Assembly: GCF_003001675.1 (NCBI RefSeq)
Contig: NZ_PVYW01000013.1
Location: 124,001-188,000 of the forward strand
Origin: Cohnella sp. SGD-V74
GTDB lineage: Bacteria > Bacillota > Bacilli > Paenibacillales > Paenibacillaceae
Length of the DNA: 64,000 nt
Reading direction: 5' to 3'
Below the pieces are notes generated by a model, which did not search any database, had not been told where the DNA came from, and saw nothing but the letters and a program-made list of their open reading frames with translations. The position numbers and the translations under genes are program-made. Below are positions 32,186-40,700 of the stretch, one piece after another. How positions within the stretch are numbered: position 1 is the stretch's first letter; each line of letters starts with the position of its first letter.

Positions 32186-35100
32186 TTAAGCTGCTTCAGC
32201 CGCCGCGGAAGCGGTCGTCACCCGCTGCTTGCGCGAGCGTCTGAAATAAAGCAGTTCGTACATGACCGGCACGACGACCAGCGTGAGCAGCGTCGAGCTC
32301 GTCAGGCCGCCGATGACGACGATCGCTAAGCCGCTCGAGATGATGCTTCCGCCGCCCATTCCGATCGCCAGCGGGATGAGCGCGCAGATCGTCGCGATCG
32401 CAGTCATCAGAATCGGCCGCAGCCTCGTGCCTCCCGCTTCGATGAGCGCTTCGCGGATCGTTAGCCCGTGCTCGATCTGCTGCTGGACGCGCTCGATCAG
32501 GACGATCGCGTTCGTAACGACAATGCCGATCAGCATCAGGAAGCCGATCATGCTCGACACGGACAGCGGCTCTCCGCTGGCCAGAACGCCGAACAGTCCC
32601 CCGATCAGAGCGAACGGCAGCGAGAACAGCACCGCCAGAGGCGCGCGGCCTTCGCGGAACGCGATGACCATCACGACATAGACCATTCCTACGGCGACGA
32701 GCATCGCCATGAGCATATCGCTCATCATCTGACCGATCTCTTCGCTGCTGCCGCCCAGGGAGTACGTCACTCCCGCCGGCAGCTGCAGCTTCTCCAGCGC
32801 CTGACCCAATTCGGAATTGACCTTGTTGACGTTCTTGTCCGTGATCTTCGCCGTAACCGTCGCGTATTCCGCGCCGTTCTTCAGCTGAAGCGCGCTCGGA
32901 AGCTGCGTTTCCTTGACGTCGGCGATCTCGCTCACCCGAATCTGGGCGCCGACCGGCGTGTTCAGCTTCAATTCGCCGATATCCTGTACGGAAGAGATCG
33001 CCGCCCCGTTCAGCGAAACGTACAGATCCCGCGACGCCGAGCCGTCGAAGATCCTGCCGGTCTTGGACTCCGCGAGGAACGGACGGAGAAGCATCGAGGC
33101 CTGGGCCGCGGAGAGACCGTATCGCGAAGCGTCCTGCTGCCTGACCTCGATCGCGATGCCCTTCGTTCCGTCCTGCAGATTGTTGGCGGCATCGGCTATG
33201 CCCGGCAGCGCTTGTACGGCGGCCGTAATCTGCTCCGTGGCCGCGCGAACCGATTCGATCGACGAGCCGGTCACATCGATCGCCACTCTTCCTCCGCCGC
33301 CCATATCGTCCTTGATCAGATCGAACTTCGCCCCTTCGGGCGGCTGCACTTTCGAGCCGATCTCTTCGACGAAGCGGTCAAGATCGGCCTCCGAGCGCAG
33401 CCCGATGAACCAATCGGCGCTATTCTCGCTCTCGCCGCTGATCATTCCGCCTCCTACGGTCAGGTTCGAATTTTCCACGTCCCCATGCTCTCTGATGAGG
33501 ATGTCCAACCGGTCGGCTTCCGTCTTCACCGTTGCCAGCGTCGTCCCTTTAGGCATCTCGAGCGAAGCGAATATATATTTGTAGTCCGACTGAGGCAGCA
33601 GCACGACGCCCACCTTGCCGGCGAAGATCGGCACCAGGCTGCCGGCGAACAGCAGCAGGGAGACGACGAGCACGATCGTCTTATGGCCGAGCGACCAGCG
33701 AAGCGCCTTCTTGTACCCGCGGCTCATCGCCGATTCCTGTGCTTCCTTCGGCTTGGCGTTTCTCATCAGCACCCAAGCCATCAGCGGAACGACGGTCAGC
33801 GCCACCAGCAGCGAGGAGAGCAGCGCGAAGCCTACGGTCAACGCGAACGGCCGGAAGTATCCGCCTACCATGCCTTGCAGCAAGCCGAGCGGAGCGAAGA
33901 CGGCTACCGTCGTCAGCGTGGACGAGGTAATCGCCCGGCCGACTTCCGCCGTTGCGGAGAGAATCAGCTCCTTGCCGATCTTCTCTCCCCTGATCCGCCG
34001 CACGATGTTCTCGATCACGACGATGCTGTCGTCGACGACCCGGCCGGTCGCTACCGCCAATCCACCGAGCGTCATAATGTTCAGCGTCACGTCGGTGAAC
34101 GTCTTCAAGCAGATCATCGCGATCAGCATGGACAACGGAATCGATACGATGGCGATGAGCGTCGCCCGGAAATTCCGCAGGAAGAACAGGATGAGGAGCG
34201 AAGCGAACAAGGCGCCGAGCGCGCCCTCACGGGCAAGCGTATCGACCGATTCCTTCACGTCCGTCGCGCGGTTGTACATAATCAGCGACTGCACTTGATC
34301 GGACTTCTCGGCATCTTCATAGACCTTAAGGACTTTGTCGGACACTTCCACGGTGTTCGCATCGCCCGATTTAACGATATTCAGCGATACGCTCGGGTTG
34401 CCGTTCGTCAAGCTGATGACGTCCAGTTCCTTGCCCTGCTCGATCTGCGCGATGTCCGTCAGCTTCACGCTGCCGTCGGGCAGGAGACTCCAATCCTTCA
34501 GGCTCTCCAGCGTGCGCAGGTCGCCCTGCACGAAGACGGGAAGACGGTTGTCCGCCAGCGTCGCTTCGCCGAGCGGAATGCTCACGTTGTTCGCTTGCAG
34601 CATGCCGACGACCTGCTCGTAGGCGATGCCTCTCTCCGTCATTTTCGCCGCGTCCAGACGGATGTACACGCCCTCGTCCTTCATTCCGGCCGTCTGCACC
34701 CCGCTAACCCCTTCGATCGCTTCCAGGTCGGGGATCACGGAGCTTTTCACGAAGCTGGCAAGTTCCTCCTGGGACATGCCCTCCGGGGCCGACAGCGTCG
34801 TATACATGATCGGTTGATTCGTCGTGGAGTAGTAGAGCACTTCGGGCTTCTGCGCGTCGTCCGGCAGACGAACGTCCCCGATCGCCTGCTTCACTTCCTC
34901 CTGCTTCTTCTTCATGTCGTCGTTAAAACTGAATTTGAGCTGCAGCAGCGCTACGCTGTTGGCCGATTCCGAAGCGACGCTCTTCACGCCTTCGACGTTC
35001 CGCAGCGCTTGCTCCAGCGGTCTCGTCACCTGATCCAGCACCTCGTTCGGCGCCGCTCCCGGATAGACGGCCGACACCAGAATGCCCGGGAATGCGATCT

Positions 35101-35218
35101 CCGGCTGCTGTTCCTGCTTGAATTGCAGCGTGGAATAGATACCGCCTACCGTAACCAGAATGACCATCAGCACGATCGCCACTGGATTCCTCAACGAAAA
35201 ATTCGTAAAAAACTTCAT
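32186..35218 (-). CDS. RND-family efflux transporter (AcrB/SwrC-like)
   Basis: A 1010-residue inner-membrane RND permease with 12 TM segments and two large extracytoplasmic loops. N-terminus FFTNFSLRNPVAIVLMVILVTVGGIYS; GGLAVATGRVVDDSIVVIENI contains the TM4 proton-relay Asp pair. The second half ends IALFREG-type TM blocks and LTLVVVPVMYELLY. In Gram-positives the SwrC/YerP homologue exports surfactin and hydrophobic agents without an outer-membrane channel. No membrane-fusion (HlyD) or TetR gene is adjacent. I chose ATG 35218, with GGAGG-rich sequence upstream; the frame opens 14 codons earlier. The substrate is unknown. Confidence 0.93.
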   Translation of the reverse strand: MKFFTNFSLRNPVAIVLMVILVTVGGIYSTLQFKQEQQPEIAFPGILVSAVYPGAAPNEVLDQVTRPLEQALRNVEGVKSVASESANSVALLQLKFSFNDDMKKKQEEVKQAIGDVRLPDDAQKPEVLYYSTTNQPIMYTTLSAPEGMSQEELASFVKSSVIPDLEAIEGVSGVQTAGMKDEGVYIRLDAAKMTERGIAYEQVVGMLQANNVSIPLGEATLADNRLPVFVQGDLRTLESLKDWSLLPDGSVKLTDIAQIEQGKELDVISLTNGNPSVSLNIVKSGDANTVEVSDKVLKVYEDAEKSDQVQSLIMYNRATDVKESVDTLAREGALGALFASLLILFFLRNFRATLIAIVSIPLSMLIAMICLKTFTDVTLNIMTLGGLAVATGRVVDDSIVVIENIVRRIRGEKIGKELILSATAEVGRAITSSTLTTVAVFAPLGLLQGMVGGYFRPFALTVGFALLSSLLVALTVVPLMAWVLMRNAKPKEAQESAMSRGYKKALRWSLGHKTIVLVVSLLLFAGSLVPIFAGKVGVVLLPQSDYKYIFASLEMPKGTTLATVKTEADRLDILIREHGDVENSNLTVGGGMISGESENSADWFIGLRSEADLDRFVEEIGSKVQPPEGAKFDLIKDDMGGGGRVAIDVTGSSIESVRAATEQITAAVQALPGIADAANNLQDGTKGIAIEVRQQDASRYGLSAAQASMLLRPFLAESKTGRIFDGSASRDLYVSLNGAAISSVQDIGELKLNTPVGAQIRVSEIADVKETQLPSALQLKNGAEYATVTAKITDKNVNKVNSELGQALEKLQLPAGVTYSLGGSSEEIGQMMSDMLMAMLVAVGMVYVVMVIAFREGRAPLAVLFSLPFALIGGLFGVLASGEPLSVSSMIGFLMLIGIVVTNAIVLIERVQQQIEHGLTIREALIEAGGTRLRPILMTAIATICALIPLAIGMGGGSIISSGLAIVVIGGLTSSTLLTLVVVPVMYELLYFRRSRKQRVTTASAAAEAA

Positions 35219-35422
35219 ACTCTCTCTCCACTCCTCCAAATAATCGTTCCGTTCGCGCATGGTTCCGACGCGGAATCATCTGGATTTAATTGTAAGATCT
35301 CCCCAACAATCACAACATGGTCGGAGGAATGTATTTGTACCTGGACTCCGGACGGAGAAGAGTTGGTCTGAAGACTAAACCGGTTGGCGAAGCGCTGCCC
35401 TCTTGGAGCCGGCAAACCGCAC

Positions 35423-35487
35423 AAAAAACCCCTTACCGATTGTCCGAAAGCTTAGTCGAAAGCCTTCCGGTCAATGACGATAAGGGG
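35423..35487 (-). terminator. Terminator of the opuA operon
   Basis: On the minus strand CCCCTTA pairs with TAAGGGG around an internal hairpin (CCGGAAGGCTTTCG...CGAAAGC-type arms) and is followed by TTTTTT. It lies 17 bp after the binding-protein stop. Confidence 0.75.
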
Positions 35488-35503
35488 GATTTGCTAATTT
35501 GCT

Positions 35504-36406
35504 TTAGATGCCTTCAATCCATTTGCTCACTTTGTCTTCGTTGGCTTCGACCCACTTGCGAGCCGCTTCTTCTTCGCTTGTTCCGCTGAAGATGTCGACC
35601 ATGACCTCTTCCATGTCGGCCGGCGTCCACTCGAACTGGTCGAGGAACTTGTAAGCGTCCGGTTGGTCATCCTTCAAGCCCAGCCGCACGAGCGTATGAA
35701 TCTGCTCGTCTCCGCCGTACACGTTCTTCGGATCTTCCAGGTACTTCAGGTCCATCTCGGCGAACATCCAGTGAGGCGTCCAGCCCGTAACGACGATCGG
35801 CTCTTGCTTGGCGTACGCGTCCTGGAGCACTTTGGCCATCGCCGCGGACGAGCTCTCCAGCAGCTTCCAATCCTTCAGGGCGTATTCCTCGATCGCCTTG
35901 CTCGTCGCCGTCATAATGCCCGCGCCGGGCTCGATGCCCGTAATCGTATAGTTCAGCGATTGGGCGATGTCGCCGTTCAAATCCTCAATCGAGGAAATGT
36001 CCATGTAGGAAGGAACGGTCAGCCCGACCTTCGTGCCGTCGAGGTTGACGCCAAGATCCTCGAACTTATCCTTGTTCGGCTCGTAATAGTTCTCTCCGTG
36101 CGTGCTCGGCAGCCAAGCCGCCACCATCGCGTCGGCGCTGCCGTCCGCGATGCCGAGGTACATCGGACCGGCGTCGACCTGAAGCATGTTGACCTTGTAG
36201 CCCAGCTTGCTCTCCAGCACTGCCTTCACGACGTTCGTACTGGCGATTTCGGAGTCCCACGCGACGTAGGCCAGCGTAATCTCCTTATTTTTCGCCGGGG
36301 AACCCGACGCTCCGCCCTCGTTGCTCTCTTTGGAGCATCCCGCAAGCACGAGCGCGAAGACCAGTACGGCTGCCAACAACGGATTTACGCTTTTCTTCAA
36401 ATTCAT
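35504..36406 (-). CDS. opuAC: Glycine betaine/proline ABC transporter substrate-binding lipoprotein (OpuAC type)
   Basis: A 300-residue lipoprotein with lipobox L-A-G-C (Cys24). The mature part is the OpuAC fold (ITLAYVAWDSEIASTNVVKAVLESKLGYKV; GSADAMVAAWLPSTHGENYYEPN; VVTGWTPHWMFAEMDLKYLEDP). The Trp residues in AWLP, GWTPHWMF and nearby form the aromatic box for quaternary amines. Start ATG 36406 forms TGATG with the permease stop and has AAGGA 5-6 bp upstream; GTG 36409 is the alternative. It is the last gene of opuAA-AB-AC. Confidence 0.93.
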   Translation of the reverse strand: MNLKKSVNPLLAAVLVFALVLAGCSKESNEGGASGSPAKNKEITLAYVAWDSEIASTNVVKAVLESKLGYKVNMLQVDAGPMYLGIADGSADAMVAAWLPSTHGENYYEPNKDKFEDLGVNLDGTKVGLTVPSYMDISSIEDLNGDIAQSLNYTITGIEPGAGIMTATSKAIEEYALKDWKLLESSSAAMAKVLQDAYAKQEPIVVTGWTPHWMFAEMDLKYLEDPKNVYGGDEQIHTLVRLGLKDDQPDAYKFLDQFEWTPADMEEVMVDIFSGTSEEEAARKWVEANEDKVSKWIEGI

Positions 36407-37272
36407 CACAATCCTTTTCGTTTAGTTTTCACCAGATTTTGCGTGATCCGATCGAGGATGATCGCAAGCACGACTACGGCCAAGCCCGCTTCGAAGCCGA
36501 CTCCCGTCTTGGCCTGGGTCACGGCGCGGTACACGTCCGCTCCTACGCCCTGCGCTCCGATCATCGAAGCGATGACGACCATCGACAGCGACAGCATGAT
36601 CGTCTGGTTGACCCCCGCCATAATCGTCGGAGCGGCGATCGGAAGCTGAAGCTTGAACAGCTTCTGCAGCGGCGTCGAGCCGAAGGCGTCGGCCGCTTCG
36701 ACCAGATCGGCGGGAACTTGGCGTATGCCCAGATTCGTCAGACGGATCGTCGGCGGAATGCCGAAGATGACCGAAGCGATGACGCCCGGAACGACGCCCA
36801 GGGAGAAGAAGGCGACCGCGGGCAGCAGATAGACGAACGCCGGCATCGTCTGCATGAAGTCCAGCACGGGCGTTACGACTTTCTGTACCTTATCGCTTCG
36901 GGCGCAGGCAATTCCCAGAGGAATCCCGATTACGATGGAGATGATCGAAGCGGTCAAGACGAGCGCCAGCGTCTCCATCGTGTTCTCCCAATAGCCCAGG
37001 TTGTAGACGAGATACAGGCCGAGCAGCGTGAATACCGCGATTCTCGTTCGCCCGATCCAATACGCCAACCCGGTAAACAGCACGATCAGCAGCAATGGAG
37101 GAACCGCGTTAAAACCGTCCGCCAATCCGTTCACGATCGTGCCGATGAACGCCTTGATGCCCTGGAACACCGGTCCGGCGTTCCCTTCCAGCCATTTCTC
37201 GATCGCTTCGACCCACTTGCCGATCGGAATTTTCGGCAGATCAAGCGCCGATAGCCAATAAAGCATACTCAC
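36406..37272 (-). CDS. opuAB: Glycine betaine/proline ABC transporter permease (OpuAB type)
   Basis: A 288-residue membrane permease with the short amphipathic N-terminal segment of OpuAB proteins, then TM segments and the binding-protein-dependent transport motif (EAADAFGSTPLQKLFKLQLPIAAPTIMAGVNQTIMLSLSMVVIASMIGAQGVG). The GTG start at 37272 overlaps the ATPase stop by four bases (GTGA); ATG 37266 is possible. It forms the channel of an osmoprotectant importer. Confidence 0.94.
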   Translation of the reverse strand: MSMLYWLSALDLPKIPIGKWVEAIEKWLEGNAGPVFQGIKAFIGTIVNGLADGFNAVPPLLLIVLFTGLAYWIGRTRIAVFTLLGLYLVYNLGYWENTMETLALVLTASIISIVIGIPLGIACARSDKVQKVVTPVLDFMQTMPAFVYLLPAVAFFSLGVVPGVIASVIFGIPPTIRLTNLGIRQVPADLVEAADAFGSTPLQKLFKLQLPIAAPTIMAGVNQTIMLSLSMVVIASMIGAQGVGADVYRAVTQAKTGVGFEAGLAVVVLAIILDRITQNLVKTKRKGL

Positions 37273-38477
37273 GTCGGATCACCGCCCGCTCCCGTTCGGT
37301 CGCCGCTGCCGCTCAAGGCGGAGAGCACCGCTCCGCGAATGATGATGCCCAGCAATCTGCCCCTGTCGTCGACGACGGCGACCGGAATTTTCGCGACGCT
37401 TACCGCATCGAACAATTCGCTCAGATGCACGTCCGGTCCGACCGTCGTCACCTCGCGCACAAGGATATCCTCCAACCCTTTGCCCGCTTTCACCGCTTCG
37501 GCCGAAGCTTCGGCCGTCACGGCTCCGATCAGCTGACGGCCCTTGTCGACCACGTACAGGTTCGAGATGCCCCGGTCGCGCATCAGCTGCAAGGCCACTC
37601 TCGGGCCGCGATCCGGCGCGATCGTCTCGGCGCGCACCATGACGTGGGACGCCGTCAGCACCTTGGACAGGTCGACGTCCTCGACGAAGCGCTCCACGTA
37701 TTCGTTGGCGGGATCGGTCAGAATCTGTTCCGGCGTGCCGACCTGCACGACCGCGCCGTCCTTCATGAGCGCGATCCGATCGCCGATGCGCAGCGCCTCG
37801 TCCAGATCGTGCGTGATGAAGATAATCGTTTTCTTCATCGAAGCTTGAAGCTCCAGCAGCTCATCCTGCATCTCCTTGCGAATGAGCGGGTCGAGCGCGC
37901 TGAACGCTTCGTCCATGAGCAGGATATCGGGATCGTTCGCCAAGCCGCGGGCCAGTCCCACGCGCTGCTGCATCCCTCCGCTCAACTCGTCCGGGCGCTT
38001 CTGCTCCCAGCCTCCGAGGCCGACGAGCTCCAGCGTCTCCATCGCCTTCTTCCTCCGCTGCTCCTTGGGTACGCCCTGGATCTCCAGGCCGTATTCCGCA
38101 TTTTCCAGCACCGTGCGGTGGGGAAACAAGGCGAACTTCTGGAACACCATGCCGATCGTCTTGCGCCGAATCTCGCGAAGCTGCTCCGCGTTGAGCTGAA
38201 CGATGTCCGTCCCGTTGACGAGCACCTTCCCGGACGTCGGCTCGATCAGACGGTTAAGCAACCGAACGAGCGTCGACTTGCCGCTGCCGGACAACCCCAT
38301 AATGACGAAAATTTCGCCGCGCTCGATCGTGAAGCTCACCCGGTTAACCCCGACGGTGAGCTTCGTCTCTTTGGCGATTCGATCCTTGGTCCAGCCTTGA
38401 TCGAGCAGCCGAATCGCCCGTTTAGGATCGCTGCCGAACACTTTCGTTAATGCTTGAACTTCTATAATCGCCGTCAC
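37269..38477 (-). CDS. opuAA: Glycine betaine/proline ABC transporter ATPase with CBS domains (OpuAA type)
   Basis: A 402-residue ATPase: Walker A GLSGSGKST, signature LSGGMQQRVGLARGLA, Walker B ILLMDEAFSALD and switch His in FITHDLDEAL. The N-terminus (VFGSDPKRAIRLLDQGWTKDRIAKET) and the C-terminal pair of CBS modules (VLTASHVMVRAE...; LEDILVREVTTVGPDVHL...) are specific for OpuA/ProV-type transporters; the CBS pair senses ionic strength or c-di-AMP. The start is GTG 38477 with AAGGGGG upstream. The frame runs on to 38564 without a ribosome site. First gene of the operon, divergent from gbsR. Confidence 0.95.
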   Translation of the reverse strand: MTAIIEVQALTKVFGSDPKRAIRLLDQGWTKDRIAKETKLTVGVNRVSFTIERGEIFVIMGLSGSGKSTLVRLLNRLIEPTSGKVLVNGTDIVQLNAEQLREIRRKTIGMVFQKFALFPHRTVLENAEYGLEIQGVPKEQRRKKAMETLELVGLGGWEQKRPDELSGGMQQRVGLARGLANDPDILLMDEAFSALDPLIRKEMQDELLELQASMKKTIIFITHDLDEALRIGDRIALMKDGAVVQVGTPEQILTDPANEYVERFVEDVDLSKVLTASHVMVRAETIAPDRGPRVALQLMRDRGISNLYVVDKGRQLIGAVTAEASAEAVKAGKGLEDILVREVTTVGPDVHLSELFDAVSVAKIPVAVVDDRGRLLGIIIRGAVLSALSGSGDRTGAGGDPT

Positions 38478-38589
38478 CGCATATCCCCCTTTCCGTTGTT
38501 TCTCTCCTGTTTCTCTCGTACAGCCGCTTTTACAAGTGTAGACGTCCGGTCTCATAAGGGTCAAAACGGATATAACTTCGTATAGTGCG

Positions 38590-38623
38590 TACAGTTTTAA
38601 CTTTACACACTTTATTTACTGTA
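38590..38623. promoter_or_regulatory. Inverted repeat, candidate GbsR operator between opuA and gbsR
   Basis: TACAGT and ACTGTA halves 22 bp apart in the 268-bp divergent intergenic region. The AT-rich spacer could also contain both promoters. GbsR binding is inferred from position only. Confidence 0.45.
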
Positions 38624-38745
38624 TGCTCCCATTTCCTCAAACATCCTCCCAAACTGCATTCTTTACTTACGATCGACTCTTTTCTACAATAGAAGTCAGG
38701 CATCATCGACCGCTCATGGAGAGTCGGGGATAGGAGTTGTAAGGC

Positions 38746-39309
38746 ATGGCGACTTTCGAAGGACTATCGGAAGAGCAGATTAAAATCATAGAGAAATCGC
38801 GCCGGAGAGTCGTGGATTCGATCGGCAACAATATGGACTTATACGGGGTTACTACGTCGATCGGCCACTTGTACGGCATGATGTATTTCCACGACGGGGC
38901 CGTTACGCTGGACGAGATGGGCGAAGAGATGGGGCTCAGCAAGACGAGCATCAGCACAGGAATGCGCACGCTCGTCGATCTGAAGATGATCAGCAAGATC
39001 TGGGGCAAAGGCTCCAGAAAAGATCTGTACGAGGTCGAGGAAGATTGGCATCAAAATTTCGTCGATTACTTCTCCATCAAGTGGCGCAAGTCGATGGAAG
39101 TGAACATGTCGGCGCTGAACAAGTCGATGGCGGAGCTGCGGAAGCTGCGCGAGCAGGATCCGGACAACGAGAAGCTGGCCGGGTTGATCGAGTACGATAT
39201 GACAAAAATGGCCCACGCCCTCCGGTATTACAGATGGCTGGACCGGTTCATCGATGTGCTCGAGTCGGGGGAAATCTTCGACTTGGTTCCTCGGGACGAG
39301 GAGAGTTGA
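38746..39309 (+). CDS. GbsR/MarR-family transcriptional regulator of osmoprotectant genes
   Basis: A 187-residue GbsR-type protein with winged HTH (YGVTTSIGHLYGMMYFHDGAVTLDEMGEEMGLSKTSISTGMRTLVDLKMISKIWGKGSRKDLYEVEEDW) followed by a helical C-domain. In B. subtilis GbsR and OpcR repress betaine synthesis and uptake operons, with choline as the GbsR ligand. The divergent position next to opuA indicates control of that operon. The start has AGGAGT upstream, and an intrinsic terminator follows the stop. Confidence 0.92.
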   Translation: MATFEGLSEEQIKIIEKSRRRVVDSIGNNMDLYGVTTSIGHLYGMMYFHDGAVTLDEMGEEMGLSKTSISTGMRTLVDLKMISKIWGKGSRKDLYEVEEDWHQNFVDYFSIKWRKSMEVNMSALNKSMAELRKLREQDPDNEKLAGLIEYDMTKMAHALRYYRWLDRFIDVLESGEIFDLVPRDEES

Positions 39310-39370
39310 TCCGAAATGCAGAAAACATCAGGCACTTGTACTAGCAAGAGCATAATAATTGCAAGAAAAA

Positions 39371-39405
39371 CCATCAGGGAGCTGAATTCGTTCCCTGACG
39401 GTTTT
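39371..39405 (+). terminator. Terminator of the gbsR-type gene
   Basis: CAGGGA/TCCCTG core extended by CC/GG, followed by TTTTGTT, 60 bp after the stop. Confidence 0.8.
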
Positions 39406-39564
39406 GTTGGCGTTTCATAAGTCCTTATAAATATGAACACCTATCTGAGCACTGAGCAGGCCTAATCTTTGATCTCTACAACACTGTCAAAAACGAGAAG
39501 TTTCTCAGCCGCTGTGTGCGGATTTTTCCAGATGAATTGCATTCGCCTGTAGTGTTTGTTGCCA

Positions 39565-40218
39565 TTAACGTCTGCTCCGGTACATTATCTCTTCGTCAGC
39601 TATTCCACCTTCATATGGCTTAAACTCAAATACATCACCATATTTGTCAACGAGCTCTTGTTGCATCTTAGAGGAGATATCGGCTTCAATAATTATCTTT
39701 TCTTCCCAAACATTCAACCCCGTATTGATATTACCTGGAATATCGTTTGCAACATCAACTTTAATCTTCTTCAACTTCTTGAGACCGTGCTTCGCTTTCT
39801 TAACAACAAGCTTATCACCAAGGAGGCTTTTCAGCTCCTGCTTGATTTGAATCATCTCAGGAGTATTCTCATCAAGAATGTTGAGCGTGAATACTGCCTC
39901 ACCTTTAACGGTGTCGTAGTAGGCACTTGCTTGCTCGTCAAGGGCTTCCATGTTAACCGTTTGATACGGATGAACACCATTCTCATCTTCCGTGGTTAGT
40001 GTCAACGGGAAAACTTTAGCGAGAACTGCATCGATCTTTTCATTGTACTCTCTTTGAAAGTAGTACGACGCTTGATCTTCTGCGCTCATCTGTTCAACCA
40101 CCGCCAACTTCTGCAACTCCAACGGGGATGCAGATGCTTTGTGACCCGCAGGAATATTATATCCTGCTACAGTGACTAGTACGGCTAGGAACAACGGCAA
40201 TAAGATTTTCTTAAACAT
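39565..40218 (-). CDS. Hypothetical secreted protein
   Basis: A 217-residue protein with a clear signal peptide (FKKILLPLFLAVLVTVAGYNIPAGHKASA, probable Ala-x-Ala cleavage near residue 30). The mature part resembles DUF3888-like secreted proteins only in having paired lysine-rich strands (LGDKLVVKKAKHGLKKLKKIKVDV); I cannot assign a family. It mentions no catalytic motif. The codons and surrounding DNA are much more AT-rich than the rest of the window, and the gene lies alone between two terminators, suggesting horizontal acquisition. Confidence 0.72.
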   Translation of the reverse strand: MFKKILLPLFLAVLVTVAGYNIPAGHKASASPLELQKLAVVEQMSAEDQASYYFQREYNEKIDAVLAKVFPLTLTTEDENGVHPYQTVNMEALDEQASAYYDTVKGEAVFTLNILDENTPEMIQIKQELKSLLGDKLVVKKAKHGLKKLKKIKVDVANDIPGNINTGLNVWEEKIIIEADISSKMQQELVDKYGDVFEFKPYEGGIADEEIMYRSRR

Positions 40219-40633
40219 AGTAAGGGCTTCAATCCTTTCAATATTTTATTTATAATTTTGTATATATAATAAATTATTTCATATAATTCAATTATTTTCA
40301 AATTATATTTGGTCATTAGAATGCGCTCAAACGAGTAGGATGGATCGAACATGTCGGTAATCGGCCAATGTTCATGACATCGACTTTCTAGAGCCGTCGA
40401 ATAGGTAGAAACTATTCTGTTGGAGGCTATGATCGTTCCGGACCAGCAGTAAATTTCTTTTTTTATTTTCATATACTAAAACACTTTGAACTTCATTTAG
40501 TTCCAAAAAAATTTTAAATCTGTTAAATTCACCACTTCAGTCCTAGTATTTGTTGTAGATTCATGTCGATTAAAGTAATGATCTGCCATGATGACGTTGA
40601 GGGAGAGGCTACTCAAATAACGGGGTTGAACAG
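40219..40633. other. AT-rich non-coding region
   Basis: Strongly AT-rich stretch (for example TTTATTTATAATTTTGTATATATAATAAATTATTTCATATAA-type sequence, broken into many short runs). A 95-codon open frame at 40185-40472 has no ribosome site and atypical composition. It probably contains the promoter of the 39565 gene; nothing else is recognised. Confidence 0.6.
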
Positions 40634-40677
40634 AAAAAAGCCTCAAACCCCTGAGCTAAGCAGGGATTGAGGCTTTT
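40634..40677. terminator. Bidirectional terminator after purA
   Basis: AAAAGCCTCAA / TTGAGGCTTTT stem with T-runs on both sides, 24 bp downstream of the purA stop on the minus strand. Confidence 0.85.
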
Positions 40678-40700
40678 GTTGTGTATGGTCGCTTAACTTA

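Noticed and set aside
32468..35371. 967-codon open frame on the plus strand
   Set aside because: It is the antisense shadow of the RND transporter; composition is Arg/His-rich, with no recognisable domain or ribosome site. The same holds for long antisense frames opposite walK (23244-24980), gdpP (44032-45975), the monooxygenase (2212-3588) and the giant GDPD gene (58102-62790).
35423..35487. A third GlpP-type leader
   Set aside because: It shares only the AACCCCTTA/TAAGGGG terminator arms; the conserved ACGAGACG-GGAGAAA box is absent and it follows, rather than precedes, an operon.
40185..40472. 95-codon minus-strand frame in the AT-rich island
   Set aside because: No ribosome site, overlap with the secreted-protein start and an amino-acid make-up expected from random AT-rich DNA.
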